Source of the DNA: JAGQKC01 sp965223675
Lineage (GTDB): Bacteria > Nitrospirota > Nitrospiria > Nitrospirales > UBA8639
Assembly (NCBI GenBank): GCA_965223675.1
Contig: OZ245013.1
Location: forward strand, 1,178,001 to 1,242,000
Direction of reading: 5' to 3'
DNA: 64,000 bases
Positions 27,234 to 36,339 of the stretch are shown here, in pieces (positions within the stretch are counted from its first letter, which is position 1; each line of letters begins with the position of its first letter). Both the position numbers and the translations under genes were made by a program. The notes under the pieces were generated by a model that saw only the letters and a list, made by a program, of their open reading frames with translations, searched no databases and was not told the origin of the DNA.

Positions 27234-27917
27234 CTATGGAGAGGGCATAAGCCCTTTGTCTGCGAAACTGACATATGTACCATCACCGATGACCAAATGA
27301 TCCAGTACTCGTATGCCCAAGATGTCGCCAGCCGTGACTAAGCGTTGAGTTAACGCATAATCTTCGGGACTTGGCTCTGGGTTACCGCTTGGATGATTAT
27401 GGAGAACGACAACTGCGGCGGCAGACTCTCGCACGGCGACATTAAATACTTCTCTGGGATGAACAATATTAACCGTCAAACTCCCTTCAGAAATGGTCAC
27501 ATCACGTATCACGACATGCTTCGCATCGAGGAGAATTGCCTTAAAGACCTCATGCCTGAGATCACGCAAACGTGGATAGTAATGCAAAAATATATCGCGA
27601 CTACCGCCAACTCGTCCCCCCGTTGTTAGCGGAACTGACAGTGCACGTTTTCCCAATTCTACCGCAGCCATAATTTGTGCAGCCTTTGCTGGCCCCACAC
27701 CCGGAACAGCACATAACTCCTCAAGGCTCCTATTTGATAGACCCTGCAAACCATCCAGCTGTTGAAGCAACTCCATCGCCACTTGTACGGCAGTGGTATC
27801 GTGCCGTCCCACACGCAAGAGTATGGCCAGTAATTGTGCATCTGATACCGCCTCCGGCCCATCTTGCAATAAGCGCTCACGCGGACGTTCAGATTTTGGC
27901 CAAGTTTGAATACCCAT
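27234..27917 (-). CDS. radC: RadC/JAMM-domain protein
   Basis: A 227-residue RadC-family protein. It has an N-terminal helix-hairpin-helix DNA-binding part (LCAVPGVGPAKAAQIMAAV) and a C-terminal JAB1/MPN metalloprotease-like domain with the JAMM motif HNHPSGNPEPSPED, which carries the zinc ligands. Despite the historical name, a role in DNA repair is not established. The gene is divergent from rsmD, with 176 bp between the starts. Confidence 0.93.
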   Translation of the reverse strand: MGIQTWPKSERPRERLLQDGPEAVSDAQLLAILLRVGRHDTTAVQVAMELLQQLDGLQGLSNRSLEELCAVPGVGPAKAAQIMAAVELGKRALSVPLTTGGRVGGSRDIFLHYYPRLRDLRHEVFKAILLDAKHVVIRDVTISEGSLTVNIVHPREVFNVAVRESAAAVVVLHNHPSGNPEPSPEDYALTQRLVTAGDILGIRVLDHLVIGDGTYVSFADKGLMPSP

Positions 27918-28093
27918 CTTCTCTTTTAAATAATTAAAGTAAATGTTGCAATTTCACTTTTTTTCGTTATTCACGCACTATACGCAGATTAAAAGAAATG
28001 CGTCAAAATTCTTGAAAAATTCTTATGTTGTGAAGATATAAAATGGTATGCTACGGTACAAAGCCCTAAGGCTATGCTGCAAAGCGGAATGTT

Positions 28094-28687
28094 ATGAGAG
28101 TGATTGCTGGCGCACACAAAGGACGTCGCCTCAAAACTCCTGTCGGAAATCAGATTCGACCAACCTCTGAACGTGTTCGTGAGGCGTTATTCTCTATTCT
28201 TGATTCTCGCATCCCCCAAGCACATGTGTTAGACCTGTGTTGTGGGACGGGCACGATAGGACTTGAGGCGATGAGTCGAGGAGCCTCACACGTGGTGTTT
28301 GTCGATCACGATCGCAACTCTTTACAACTACTGCGGAATAATCTAAAACGGTGCGGAAATCCAGAAAATGTGGCCATCATCCGTGAGGACGCTTGGAACG
28401 TGGGAGGACACGCACAACTTCTTCAACAAGCCCCTTATGACGTTATCTTTGTGGATCCTCCATATCAACGTACTGAGATTGGACCACTACTAGAGCAAAT
28501 CGGAACCCCGAAAATTCTTTCTCATGATGGCATGATCGTCGTCGAACACTTCTGGAAAACCGAGTTACCTCAACAGGTAGGATCCCTTGAATATAGGCGA
28601 CACGCTCGGTACGGAGATGCCCGTTTAACTTTTTATCAACAGTTTCTTCACTCTCATGCGAATCGGCGTTTATCCAGGAACATTTGA
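28094..28687 (+). CDS. rsmD: 16S rRNA (guanine(966)-N2)-methyltransferase
   Basis: A class I SAM-dependent methyltransferase, 197 residues. It begins MRVIAGAHKGRRLKTP and contains RPTSERVREALFSIL, the SAM motif LDLCCGTGTIGLEA and the amino-methyltransferase motif DPPYQ. It methylates G966 near the P site of 16S rRNA. It overlaps coaD by 32 bp; this pair is conserved in many bacteria. A sigma-70-like -35/-10 pair (TTGAAA at 28012, GATATA at 28035) lies upstream but is weak evidence. Confidence 0.94.
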   Translation: MRVIAGAHKGRRLKTPVGNQIRPTSERVREALFSILDSRIPQAHVLDLCCGTGTIGLEAMSRGASHVVFVDHDRNSLQLLRNNLKRCGNPENVAIIREDAWNVGGHAQLLQQAPYDVIFVDPPYQRTEIGPLLEQIGTPKILSHDGMIVVEHFWKTELPQQVGSLEYRRHARYGDARLTFYQQFLHSHANRRLSRNI

Positions 28688-29141
28688 CCCCATCACGCTT
28701 GGCCACGCCAACGTTATCGCACGAAGTCTTCGAATGATTGATCGCGTGATTGTGGCCGTGGCGCCCAATCCTCAAAAAAGTCCGCTCTTTGATCTGACCG
28801 AACGAGTTGAATTGGCCAAAATAGCTACCAAACATCTTTCTCACGTGGAGGTTGAACCTTTTAATGGCCTTCTCGTTCACTATGTGCGGGAACGCGGGGC
28901 TCAAGCGATTATTCGGGGCATGCGAGCCGTCTCGGATTTTGAACATGAATTTCAAATGGCCCTCCTCAACCGCAAGCTCGATGAAGGAGTGGAAACCGTA
29001 TTCTTAATGGCTAGTGAAGAATATTCATATTTAACATCAAGCATGGTCAAGGAAGTCGCGTTGCTCGGAGGTCCCTTACAGGACTTTTTACACCCCGAAG
29101 TCGCTGAACGATTACAATCTCGATTTCAAACACCAGCGTGA
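28656..29141 (+). CDS. coaD: phosphopantetheine adenylyltransferase
   Basis: CoaD transfers AMP from ATP to 4'-phosphopantetheine in coenzyme A synthesis. At 161 residues it has the normal length. It has the nucleotidyltransferase HIGH-like motif TLGH in GTFDPITLGHANV, the substrate-binding RGMRAVSDFEHEFQMA, and SEEYSYLTSSMVKEVA, equivalent to the ISSTxVR region. It overlaps rsmD, so translation is probably coupled. With panD nearby, two steps of CoA synthesis are encoded in this region. Confidence 0.95.
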   Translation: MRIGVYPGTFDPITLGHANVIARSLRMIDRVIVAVAPNPQKSPLFDLTERVELAKIATKHLSHVEVEPFNGLLVHYVRERGAQAIIRGMRAVSDFEHEFQMALLNRKLDEGVETVFLMASEEYSYLTSSMVKEVALLGGPLQDFLHPEVAERLQSRFQTPA

Positions 29142-29151
29142 TTCACCAAAC

Positions 29152-30345
29152 ATGAAACTGGCTGTACGTACGACAAGAATCGCATCTTCGCCCACCTTAC
29201 AGATGGCCGCGACCGTCAAGACAATGAAAGCCCAAGGCATCAACGTCTTTGATTTTGCCGCAGGTGAGCCCGCCCAAGATACACCTGATTCGGTAAAAGA
29301 AGCGGCTCACGAAGCTATTCGTGCCGGCTTTACCAAATATACGGCGGTGACGGGAATTGACGAATTGAAGGAAGCCATCATTGATACCTTACAACGAACG
29401 CATCAACTTCAATACGATAAATCTCAGATATTGGTTTCGTGTGGCGCCAAGCACACACTCTATAACTTTACACAGGCATTTCTGGAAGCCGGCGATGAGG
29501 TCATTATTCCAAGTCCCTACTGGGTCTCCTATCCCGATCAAATTGTCCTCTCAGATGCCACGCCTGTGTTTCTCAAAACCCAAGAATCTTCACACTATGC
29601 CATCGACCCCGCAGAGCTGGAATCCCTCATCACAAAAAAAACCAAGGCCATCATTCTCAACAGCCCGTGCAATCCAACAGGAAGCATTTACCACCGCACC
29701 ATTCTGGAAAGCGTCGCTGAGATCGCGCTTCGGCATGATTTGCTCATTGTGTCCGATGAAATCTATGAGCATCTCATCTATGACAACCTGCAGCACACGA
29801 GCATCGCCTCGCTAGGACCAGAACTTGCTAAGCGAACACTCGTGGTAAACGGAGTCTCAAAGTCCTATTCCATGACCGGTTGGCGGATAGGCTATGCGGC
29901 TGGTCCCCAGGACCTCATCAAGGCGATGGGGCAAATACAAAGTCAAAGCACGTCAAATCCAACATCTATTTCTCAGAAAGCCTCAGTTGAAGCATTACGA
30001 GGCGATCAGCAGTGCGTTCGTGACATGGCGCAGGAATTGAACATTCAACGGAAAATCATGGTCGATCGCCTTAATGCGATTCCAGGAATCAGGTGTCCAC
30101 TCCCTCAAGGAGCTTTTTATGCGTTTCCGAATGTCTCATCCTTGTTTGGACGCACATACGCTACTGGCACCATTACATCTCCGTCTGATCTCACTCACTA
30201 CCTCCTAACTCAAGGAAATGTCGCATGTGTGGCAGGAGAGCCCTTTGGCAGTCGTGAACATATTCGTCTTTCGTATACCCCTCCCGTTTCTGTGATTGAA
30301 GAAGGGATGGAACGTCTTGCCAAAACTCTTAAGGCCTTACAATAG
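29152..30345 (+). CDS. class I/II aminotransferase, probable aspartate aminotransferase
   Basis: A 397-residue PLP-dependent fold-type I enzyme of the AspC/AspAT Igamma kind. Visible parts: the N-terminal FDFAAGEPAQDTP, the PSPYWVSYPD substrate loop, NSPCNPTGSIY, SDEIYEHLIYD, and the Schiff-base lysine in VNGVSKSYSMTGWRIGY. Arg in the C-terminal EHIRLSY would bind the substrate carboxylate. Aspartate/oxaloacetate/2-oxoglutarate transamination is likely. It follows coaD by 10 bp. An aromatic or prephenate aminotransferase cannot be ruled out by sequence alone. Confidence 0.9.
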   Translation: MKLAVRTTRIASSPTLQMAATVKTMKAQGINVFDFAAGEPAQDTPDSVKEAAHEAIRAGFTKYTAVTGIDELKEAIIDTLQRTHQLQYDKSQILVSCGAKHTLYNFTQAFLEAGDEVIIPSPYWVSYPDQIVLSDATPVFLKTQESSHYAIDPAELESLITKKTKAIILNSPCNPTGSIYHRTILESVAEIALRHDLLIVSDEIYEHLIYDNLQHTSIASLGPELAKRTLVVNGVSKSYSMTGWRIGYAAGPQDLIKAMGQIQSQSTSNPTSISQKASVEALRGDQQCVRDMAQELNIQRKIMVDRLNAIPGIRCPLPQGAFYAFPNVSSLFGRTYATGTITSPSDLTHYLLTQGNVACVAGEPFGSREHIRLSYTPPVSVIEEGMERLAKTLKALQ

Positions 30346-30443
30346 AAAAAATCAAGGTATATAAATCTTGACTTTTGGTATTTCAGGGTTACCTGATAAA
30401 ATCAAACGTCTGCGTTCTAGAAAGTTCATCAGGAGGAGGAGTC

Positions 30444-30875
30444 GTGCCGATCTACGAATATATCTGTACAGCCTGTCATGAAAAATTTGAAGTTCAACGG
30501 AAATTTTCTGACCCACCAATCACGTCATGTGCAGAGTTCTCTTGTCCGAAAGGCGAACCTGTTGAAAAGCTCATCTCGTCCCCGGCCATCATGTTTAAAG
30601 GGTCAGGCTGGTATGTCACCGATTATTCAGACAAACTGAAGGAACCGAAACGTCCCGGAGAGGATGGGAAACCGGAGGGAAAACCAGCAGAAGGCAAGGC
30701 CGAGGCAAAGACAGAAGGTAGTACGGCTTCCTCTGAATCAACGAAAACTGGAGACGGCAGTGCAAGTTCCCCAAGCTCGACCAGTTCAACTTCATCTTCA
30801 GGATCATCAAATAGTTCTACTTCGTCCCCTTCATCTTCAAGTCCAAGTCCATCCAGTGGCGAGAAAAATAAATAA
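30444..30875 (+). CDS. FmdB-family zinc-ribbon protein with Ser-rich tail
   Basis: The GTG at 30444 is preceded by the very strong ribosome-binding site AGGAGGAGGA and gives the canonical FmdB/RFXCIC start PIYEYICTACHEKFEV; the open frame upstream is not used. The zinc ribbon uses two Cys pairs (CTAC and CAEFSC), followed by PVEKLISSPAIMFKGSGWY and TDY. Beyond residue 60 the protein is low-complexity: a Pro/Gly/Lys/Glu stretch followed by a long Ser/Thr-rich tail ending in GEKNK. The domain occurs in putative regulatory proteins. Function unknown; the tail is probably disordered. Confidence 0.87.
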   Translation: MPIYEYICTACHEKFEVQRKFSDPPITSCAEFSCPKGEPVEKLISSPAIMFKGSGWYVTDYSDKLKEPKRPGEDGKPEGKPAEGKAEAKTEGSTASSESTKTGDGSASSPSSTSSTSSSGSSNSSTSSPSSSSPSPSSGEKNK

Positions 30876-30931
30876 TTGTTTAAAGAAAGATTAGGACCCG
30901 AGTCCCTGTCAATTCTTGAAGTCGTGTGACA

Positions 30932-31546
30932 CTACGGCCGCGCTCCATATTCATTAACCCACACCCTATCCCACAACAATTGCCCCAAGAGTTCATATCC
31001 TTGAGTGGACAGATGTACGCCGTCATTCGAATACTGAGCCAATAACATTGAGCTCTCCTCTTCAATGGTGTTCGAAAAAAGATCAACACAAGGGATATTT
31101 GATGTGCGACAGTAGTCTTGGATTGAGTGATTGAGTTCAACACGCCATGCAACATGTGTCCGTAAGAATTCAGCCTCCTGAATCTCATCGGTGACTCGCA
31201 ATGAAGGAACGGTCACGGCAACCGGATTAATGAAGGCTGCCTGTGCCTGATCGTAGAGATTCACCAAATTTCGAAAAATCTGACTCGGCGGAATATTGGC
31301 CCCAAGATCATTGGTACCCCCAAGAATGATGACATACCGAGGCTCAGCCTGAAGAACATCACGAGCAAAACGCCTTACCATTTCTCCTGTGAATTCTCCA
31401 TTGACACCCCGAACCAAGACCGTCCCTTGCTCTCCAAGCCATTTCTGCAGAAATTGACCATAGGGTGTAGAATGATAATAGGGAACTTGGGAAGTTGGAG
31501 ACTGAAATCCCACGGTTAAACTGTCTCCAAAGCAGACGATCGTCAT
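30932..31546 (-). CDS. SGNH/GDSL hydrolase
   Basis: A 204-residue serine hydrolase of the SGNH fold. Motif blocks are present in order: FGDSLTVGF with nucleophile Ser (block I), RGVNGEFTG (block II Gly), ILGGTNDLG (block III Asn) and SNDGVHLSTQGYELL with catalytic Asp and His (block V). Such enzymes are lipases, thioesterases or acyl-hydrolases. There is no signal peptide if it begins at the ATG at 31546, so a cytoplasmic location is likely. The frame extends a few codons to a TTG at 31558. Convergent with the FmdB gene. Confidence 0.9.
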   Translation of the reverse strand: MTIVCFGDSLTVGFQSPTSQVPYYHSTPYGQFLQKWLGEQGTVLVRGVNGEFTGEMVRRFARDVLQAEPRYVIILGGTNDLGANIPPSQIFRNLVNLYDQAQAAFINPVAVTVPSLRVTDEIQEAEFLRTHVAWRVELNHSIQDYCRTSNIPCVDLFSNTIEEESSMLLAQYSNDGVHLSTQGYELLGQLLWDRVWVNEYGARP

Positions 31547-31824
31547 AGTATTTTGCAAGTTTTATGATTGTTGAGCCAACGATATCCCGATCGTAAGGCG
31601 CTTCAGCATTTGTCCTGTGGAAAGAGAGAATAGCGCTTGACACGAACGATCACCATCGTTACTCTCAAGCGACTTACGCGAAGATGAGCTGCTGTTTATC
31701 TTGAGTATCGCTCGCAGGAAAAATCTAGACACAACAATTTTTCACCTCTCAAGTATACCGGTAATCGTTTGTCAATCCACACATGTTCTTGGAAAATACA
31801 ACCATGAGGAGGCTGAGACCGTCA

Positions 31825-32379
31825 ATGCACATCGTACGTGTGACCACACCAAAACTCTGCATCATGTTGACCGCATGCATCATAATTTTTGGGTCAAGCG
31901 CCATAGCTACAGCCAAAGGTACATTCAAAATTGCCGTCGTTGACCCCCAATCAGTGATCGAGAAATCAAAAGCCGGAAGCCGAGCCCTTGCCACGCTCAA
32001 AGAGCATGCCCAAGCTCGAGAGAATGTCTTAAAGGCTGATCAAAAGGAACTGGAAGGCCTTCAGAGCGAGTTAAAGAAATTACAAGGGTCTTCTGAGAAA
32101 AACCTCAAAACCAAACAAGAGGCTTTTTCCCGCAAGTTCCAAGAATTCCAAAAACGTGGACAAGAATATCAACAAGAACTAGGCCAGAAACAAAAGGAAC
32201 TTGTCCAAGAATATATGAAAAAAATTGAAACAGCGACGAGCGTCGTTGCCAAACGTCATGGCTTTTCTCTAGTGATCGATAAAGGCAGTGAAACGACTTT
32301 AAAAATTGTTCTCTATAGCCAACGTGGGTTAGATATTACCAATGAAGTGGTGAAGGAATTTGATAAACGGTATAAATAG
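31825..32379 (+). CDS. OmpH/Skp-family periplasmic chaperone
   Basis: Skp/OmpH proteins hold unfolded outer-membrane proteins in the periplasm. ATGs at 31783, 31804 and 31825 are possible starts; the last has AGGAGG 12 nt upstream and yields a normal signal peptide (LCIMLTACIIIFGSSAIATA). The mature part begins KIAVVDPQSVIEKSKAGS, the OmpH start. It continues as a long Lys/Glu/Gln-rich coiled coil (about 55-130) and ends in the small beta part (LVIDKGSE, then VVKEFDKRY). In many bacteria this gene is next to bamA/lpxD; here it stands alone. Confidence 0.88.
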   Translation: MHIVRVTTPKLCIMLTACIIIFGSSAIATAKGTFKIAVVDPQSVIEKSKAGSRALATLKEHAQARENVLKADQKELEGLQSELKKLQGSSEKNLKTKQEAFSRKFQEFQKRGQEYQQELGQKQKELVQEYMKKIETATSVVAKRHGFSLVIDKGSETTLKIVLYSQRGLDITNEVVKEFDKRYK

Positions 32380-32494
32380 CAAAACGGCATTCCGGCATTG
32401 ATGATCAGAAATATTTTACTACTACTGAGATAAGAAAAGACGTCCCGAAAACGTCAGCCTTGAAAAGATACCGGAGAGTGTCACTCTTGAGACA

Positions 32495-32872
32495 TTATGG
32501 CTCGACTTGCGAGATAGGATACCCGGCCTTTTTCCAGGCTTTAAATCCTCCAGCCATTGATCGGACCTGCGTATAGCCCATTTCCAAAAGATTTGCAGCG
32601 GCTAGGGCCGAGCGATACCCTCCCCCACAATAGAGTATGATCAATGAATTTTTATCTGGAACCTGATCCTCAATATCCCGTTCCAAAATACCACGTCCGA
32701 TGTGGACGGCCCCCTTCGCATATCCTTTCTGATACTCATGATCCTCTCTCACATCGATAAAATAGAGAGGAACTCCTTGATCTAACTGTTCCTGTACCAC
32801 AGCTACAGATGTTTCCTGTATTTTGTCTTTGGCTCGACGAGTGAGACGTTCAAAGGCAGGATTATGAGGCAT
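32495..32872 (-). CDS. rhodanese-domain protein
   Basis: A single rhodanese domain of about 125 residues. It contains PLYFIDVREDHEYQKGY, the catalytic Cys loop LYCGGGYRSALAA, and the closing GGFKAWKKAGYP. Rhodaneses carry persulfide sulfur on that Cys. The frame is open to 32926, overlapping the upstream gene by 26 bp; the ATG at 32872 is preferred because it avoids the overlap. No signal peptide is present. It is probably in one transcript with the membrane protein encoded upstream. Confidence 0.9.
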   Translation of the reverse strand: MPHNPAFERLTRRAKDKIQETSVAVVQEQLDQGVPLYFIDVREDHEYQKGYAKGAVHIGRGILERDIEDQVPDKNSLIILYCGGGYRSALAAANLLEMGYTQVRSMAGGFKAWKKAGYPISQVEP

Positions 32873-32900
32873 CAGTCTCTTCTCTATCCTATCAAAAAAC

Positions 32901-33815
32901 TCACGCACCAAATTTTTCTTTATCAAAAAGACGAGAGGGTCGAAACAACGCGACTGTCCATATCACGATCAGTAATATGATCCCAACATAACTACTGCCA
33001 TCCCTCAACCAATTGGCATGCTCATGAATATCCAAAAGTTCAATGGTATCAGATGTCACAAATCGACCTCGAATCGAAACCACAGCATTGTGATCCAACC
33101 GTACTCCCCTGACATGATGTCGTTCCCCGAACGCCTGAAGACGATCTCCTTCTAAACCTTTCACGTAGGGCTTTCGATCAAACTCTATTGGACGACCAAT
33201 ACGTTCACTTTTGGCCTGTAGAGTTTTCACAAAATGATTGTCTTCTTTGAGGACATCATCAATAAAGACAAACGGCAAAGCCAAATACACGAATAACAAC
33301 CCGACACTCACGCGACTTCTCCATGAAAATAATGAACAGAAACCAGGATGCATCCGGGTCGCATCCTTCCATGTCCAGATCACATATCCTAACCCAAACA
33401 CTGTGAGAATATACGTGGGCAAGCTTTCAGGCCAAAACCACCCAACATTGAGAAGTTCCCAAGATATTGGTGCAAAAAAATGGACTCCATTGGCCCACTT
33501 CGTCTGCAACGCATCAAGTCCTAAATGGAGGATGCTACTCAGGGAAAGAATGACAAAAACTTTCACTGGTGTCTTTGAAAGAAAAGCGAGCGAACCGCAT
33601 AATAGGAACGTCATAAATAAAGACGCTTGAACGATCACATAAAGACGAAGGTCATAGGGATTGATCCCTGGGACCATACCAAGTATGACCCGTTGAAGAA
33701 CCCAAGGAACATCAGGAAGCAAACAACCAAGAAAGATAACTTTGGGATCAGCGGTGGGAATGGCAAATCGAGTCAAGACCCCTTGAATTCCAAAATGAGC
33801 CAAGGCATTCGGCAT
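32901..33815 (-). CDS. YdjM/DUF457-like membrane protein
   Basis: A 304-residue inner-membrane protein. It begins MPNALAHFGIQG and has GCLLPDVPWV, HLGLDALQT and HFFAP, matching the family of membrane-bound predicted metal-dependent hydrolases (YdjM/DUF457), whose His and Asp residues could bind metal. The first 200 residues form five or six transmembrane helices. A periplasmic-type soluble section follows (KTLQAKSERIG to LLDIHEHANWL), with a last helix near the C-terminus. The substrate is unknown. It lies between tRNA-Arg and the rhodanese gene. Confidence 0.8.
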   Translation of the reverse strand: MPNALAHFGIQGVLTRFAIPTADPKVIFLGCLLPDVPWVLQRVILGMVPGINPYDLRLYVIVQASLFMTFLLCGSLAFLSKTPVKVFVILSLSSILHLGLDALQTKWANGVHFFAPISWELLNVGWFWPESLPTYILTVFGLGYVIWTWKDATRMHPGFCSLFSWRSRVSVGLLFVYLALPFVFIDDVLKEDNHFVKTLQAKSERIGRPIEFDRKPYVKGLEGDRLQAFGERHHVRGVRLDHNAVVSIRGRFVTSDTIELLDIHEHANWLRDGSSYVGIILLIVIWTVALFRPSRLFDKEKFGA

Positions 33816-33845
33816 ATGTATCGTCTAGGAATCAAAGAGTGATAA

Positions 33846-33922
33846 TGGCGCGCCCGGCAGGAATCGAACCTGCGACCCTCGGCTTAGAAGGCCGATGCTC
33901 TATCCAACTGAGCTACGGGCGC
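33846..33922 (-). tRNA. tRNA-Arg (anticodon UCU)
   Basis: The minus strand folds into a full cloverleaf: acceptor GCGCCCG/CGGGCGC, D arm GCTC-AGTTGGATA-GAGC, anticodon arm TCGGC-CTTCTAA-GCCGA with anticodon TCT, a 5-nt variable loop, and T arm GCAGG-TTCGATT-CCTGC. The discriminator is G, and the 3' CCA is genomically encoded (TGG at 33846-33848 on the plus strand). It reads the AGA/AGG arginine codons. No integration footprint was seen beside it. Confidence 0.97.
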
Positions 33923-34125
33923 ACATCGGTAAGCCCTGATTCTGAAACCAAAAATTGCACAGAATGAAGAGAGGTGTCAAGTTTGCTTCACGGGGGTGCG
34001 GAGCTAACAAGATTCCGCCAACAGCTCGTCGGCAATCAGGTCGAATCCTATTGGCACATCCTGCGATGATTCAGCCAGGCATTGAAGAAATAGGTTTGTC
34101 ATAAAGGAAGGTCTGCCAATGACAA

Positions 34126-34332
34126 TTGATCAAGTACAACAATGCAGGTAGTATGGTGTGTCAAACTATTGTCAGCTTATCAGAATTGAATACATTAAGG
34201 TCGGAATATTACCAAGAACGCAACATTAGCAATAACAGATCTCGGAAGGTTACATGGCAAGAACTGGAATCTAGGATCCGAGAGATCTACGTTCCCGCAA
34301 AACAATATCTGGAAGCAACAAAAACTTTCTAG
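34126..34332 (+). CDS. doubtful small ORF, possibly frameshifted
   Basis: A TTG-started frame of 68 codons encodes a soluble, mostly helical product (LSELNTLRSEYYQERNI, then TWQELESRIREIY). The only good ribosome-binding site nearby (AAGGAAGG) serves an ATG at 34119 in another frame, which stops after ten codons (MTIDQVQQCR). A one-base shift would join the two into a sensible small gene. It could be a broken gene, a sequencing error or chance. Confidence 0.25.
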   Translation: MIKYNNAGSMVCQTIVSLSELNTLRSEYYQERNISNNRSRKVTWQELESRIREIYVPAKQYLEATKTF

Positions 34333-34393
34333 CACATTGATGCAACGAGATAGAGAAAACCCATACCCACTCTGCCCTTGGAGGTGTAATATC

Positions 34394-34855
34394 ATGAAAC
34401 GTCAATCGGTCTTTATCTCAATGATAACAATTCTCACATGTATCATGGTCATCATGAAAGTTGATCATGCCGTATCTCAATCAACCACCATCGCACCTGA
34501 AGAATATTTAGGTGAGGTGGTCATCCCGGAAGCGATTAAGGGTTTTGATGAGAAAAAAGTCAAGAAGGACCCGATTTGCGATTCAAGTACGCGACCAGAG
34601 ATCAAGGATGTCAAGCCCGACACTGTAAGGTCAGGCGACAAGATCATTATAACTGGCAGTTTTTTTGGAAAGAAAAAAGAGTGCCTGCATAGTATTACCA
34701 TTGGCTCTGAAGTCGGGAAAAATGCCACGTATATCAACGATAAAAAAGTGGAAGTCACGGTTCCGGATTCTGTTCACCCAGGTATGACCTTTGTAAACGT
34801 TCAGTCCGGTGGCGGAGCAGCCCGTTCAGCTATTTTAATCACCGGACAAGAGTGA
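34394..34855 (+). CDS. secreted IPT/TIG-domain protein
   Basis: A 153-residue exported protein. The ATG at 34394 has a strong GGAGGTG ribosome-binding site 7 nt ahead and begins a signal peptide (MITILTCIMVIMKVDHAVSQ). The mature part contains one immunoglobulin-like IPT/TIG fold: RPEIKDVKPDTVRSGDKII, ITGSFFG, and the end VTVPDSVHPGMTFVNV. A Cys pair (CDSS and ECLHS) may form a disulfide. Such single domains are often surface- or envelope-associated, with unknown partners. Confidence 0.75.
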   Translation: MKRQSVFISMITILTCIMVIMKVDHAVSQSTTIAPEEYLGEVVIPEAIKGFDEKKVKKDPICDSSTRPEIKDVKPDTVRSGDKIIITGSFFGKKKECLHSITIGSEVGKNATYINDKKVEVTVPDSVHPGMTFVNVQSGGGAARSAILITGQE

Positions 34856-35448
34856 AAGGGTTGGGACCACGTTCAGTAAATCGGTTGAACTGTACAGCCA
34901 TGTCAATGTACTTCGGACACGTAGCCTGTGTCATTTCAGAAAGAGTGACGTGGACACTGAAAATAAATACATTAGTGAGATCGCTGAGTCACCAACAGCG
35001 TATGCATGGGAAGGACGGAAGGGGCTGCGGTCCATGGTGTCCAAGGGGTGTGGCCTTGAACACGGGAGTTGGGTAAGGCGTGGGTCATCAAAAGGCAACC
35101 TTGAGCTTGTCAGGTATTCGAACTTGGCCAAACGTTGTAGTCCTTCAGCTTTAACTTTCAGATGGTCTAATTTCGTTGTATACGATCAAAGTTGTGCAGT
35201 CTATTCTTGTATGAGTTGATCAACCTTTTCTTGGCATGTTTCTTTCCTGTTGTTCATGATTGAACCGTTTTGTTAGTTATAATCAGGAATTTTCAGAGTA
35301 GTTGAGTCTTACCCTAATGGAAATTTATAAGGATCTGACCTGGCCAAAACCCTAGACATTGAAAAGCGCCATACCGAATACAGATGGCTCTTGATCTTCC
35401 TGTTACCCAATTCACGATAAAAAAACAGGAAATGGAGAAATCAGGTCA
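34856..35448. other. 593-bp stretch without a recognised gene
   Basis: Three overlapping frames of 66-89 codons run through it on both strands, but none has a ribosome-binding site, a signal sequence or plausible composition. I see no clear terminator, repeat or RNA gene. It follows the IPT/TIG gene and ends at the stop of the transglutaminase gene. Confidence 0.5.
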
Positions 35449-36339
35449 TCAAATGATAGAAGGAAGAGTAGCTGGAGCCACATCCACAGAAACAGATGGG
35501 GTATGTTGTCCCCCACCAACCATGAAGCCATTAATAGGACTCACATCTCCGTAATCCCTGCCCCAGGCCAACGTAATGTGTTCATCGCTGGGAATACAAT
35601 TATTGGTAGGATCAAAGTCCACCCAGCCGATAGCTGGACACCATGTCGAAATCCAGGCATGAGAAGCGTCAGCCCCGACGAGTTTTTCTTGTCCCTCTGG
35701 TGGATGTGTCAAAAGATACCCGCTGATATAGCGTGCGGGCAACCCCAAACTGCGTAGCGCGGCAATTTCCAAGTGTGCAAAATCTTGGCATACGCCTTTC
35801 CGTGAGATCAGTACGTCTTTAACCGGTGTGGAAACCTCCGTCACCCCTCCTTCATATGTGAAGTCTCCAAAAATTCGACTCGTCAAATCCATGACTCCTG
35901 CGAGGATTGGTCGTCCTGGTGGAAAACACCCCTGAACAAAATCATAGGTCGCATCGTCTATGGTGACATACGGAGAATCATATAAAAACTGCTGCGCGTC
36001 TAATATCGTCGTATCCGTGAAGCCTTGTAACTGTTGTATGACCTGATCCCAGGGTTGACTTTGATCCAGATGGATCGGTTCGGGTTTCTTTACATCAACG
36101 ACACTCTGAGCTTCCACAATGAGGGCGGAATGAGGGGTTTGAATGGTGAGATGAGTAAGGGGATTCCCAAAGTAATCCTTTCCATCGGAACGTACTGACG
36201 GACTGGGATCAATGCTGAGGGTTGACCTCAAGCTATGCTGTCGCGGATGAGGTCGTAGAGCCAATCGTAGAACATGATGGGAAATCGCAACCGGCTGGGT
36301 ATATGTAAAGGTGGTTCGGTGAGTGACCTGATATATCAC
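35449..36339 (-). CDS. transglutaminase-like protease-fold protein
   Basis: A 296-residue cytoplasmic protein with a bacterial transglutaminase N-terminal beta domain (MIYQVTHRTTFTYTQPV) and a papain-like transglutaminase core. The triad is visible: Cys in RKGVCQDFAHLE, His in DASHAWIS and Asp in WVDFDPTNN. The GTG start overlaps the TGA of the ATP-grasp/alpha-E gene (GTGA), so expression is coupled. In known clusters of this kind these proteins are predicted to cleave or form isopeptide/amide bonds together with ATP-grasp and alpha-E proteins. The substrate is unknown. Confidence 0.9.
   Translation of the reverse strand: MIYQVTHRTTFTYTQPVAISHHVLRLALRPHPRQHSLRSTLSIDPSPSVRSDGKDYFGNPLTHLTIQTPHSALIVEAQSVVDVKKPEPIHLDQSQPWDQVIQQLQGFTDTTILDAQQFLYDSPYVTIDDATYDFVQGCFPPGRPILAGVMDLTSRIFGDFTYEGGVTEVSTPVKDVLISRKGVCQDFAHLEIAALRSLGLPARYISGYLLTHPPEGQEKLVGADASHAWISTWCPAIGWVDFDPTNNCIPSDEHITLAWGRDYGDVSPINGFMVGGGQHTPSVSVDVAPATLPSII

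Noticed and set aside
33846..33922. tRNA-Arg considered as an integration site for a mobile element.
   Set aside because: No integrase and no direct repeat of the tRNA 3' end were seen in the flanks.
34950..35219. An 89-codon ORF in the gap after the IPT/TIG gene.
   Set aside because: Composition looks random, there is no ribosome-binding site, and competing frames overlap on both strands.
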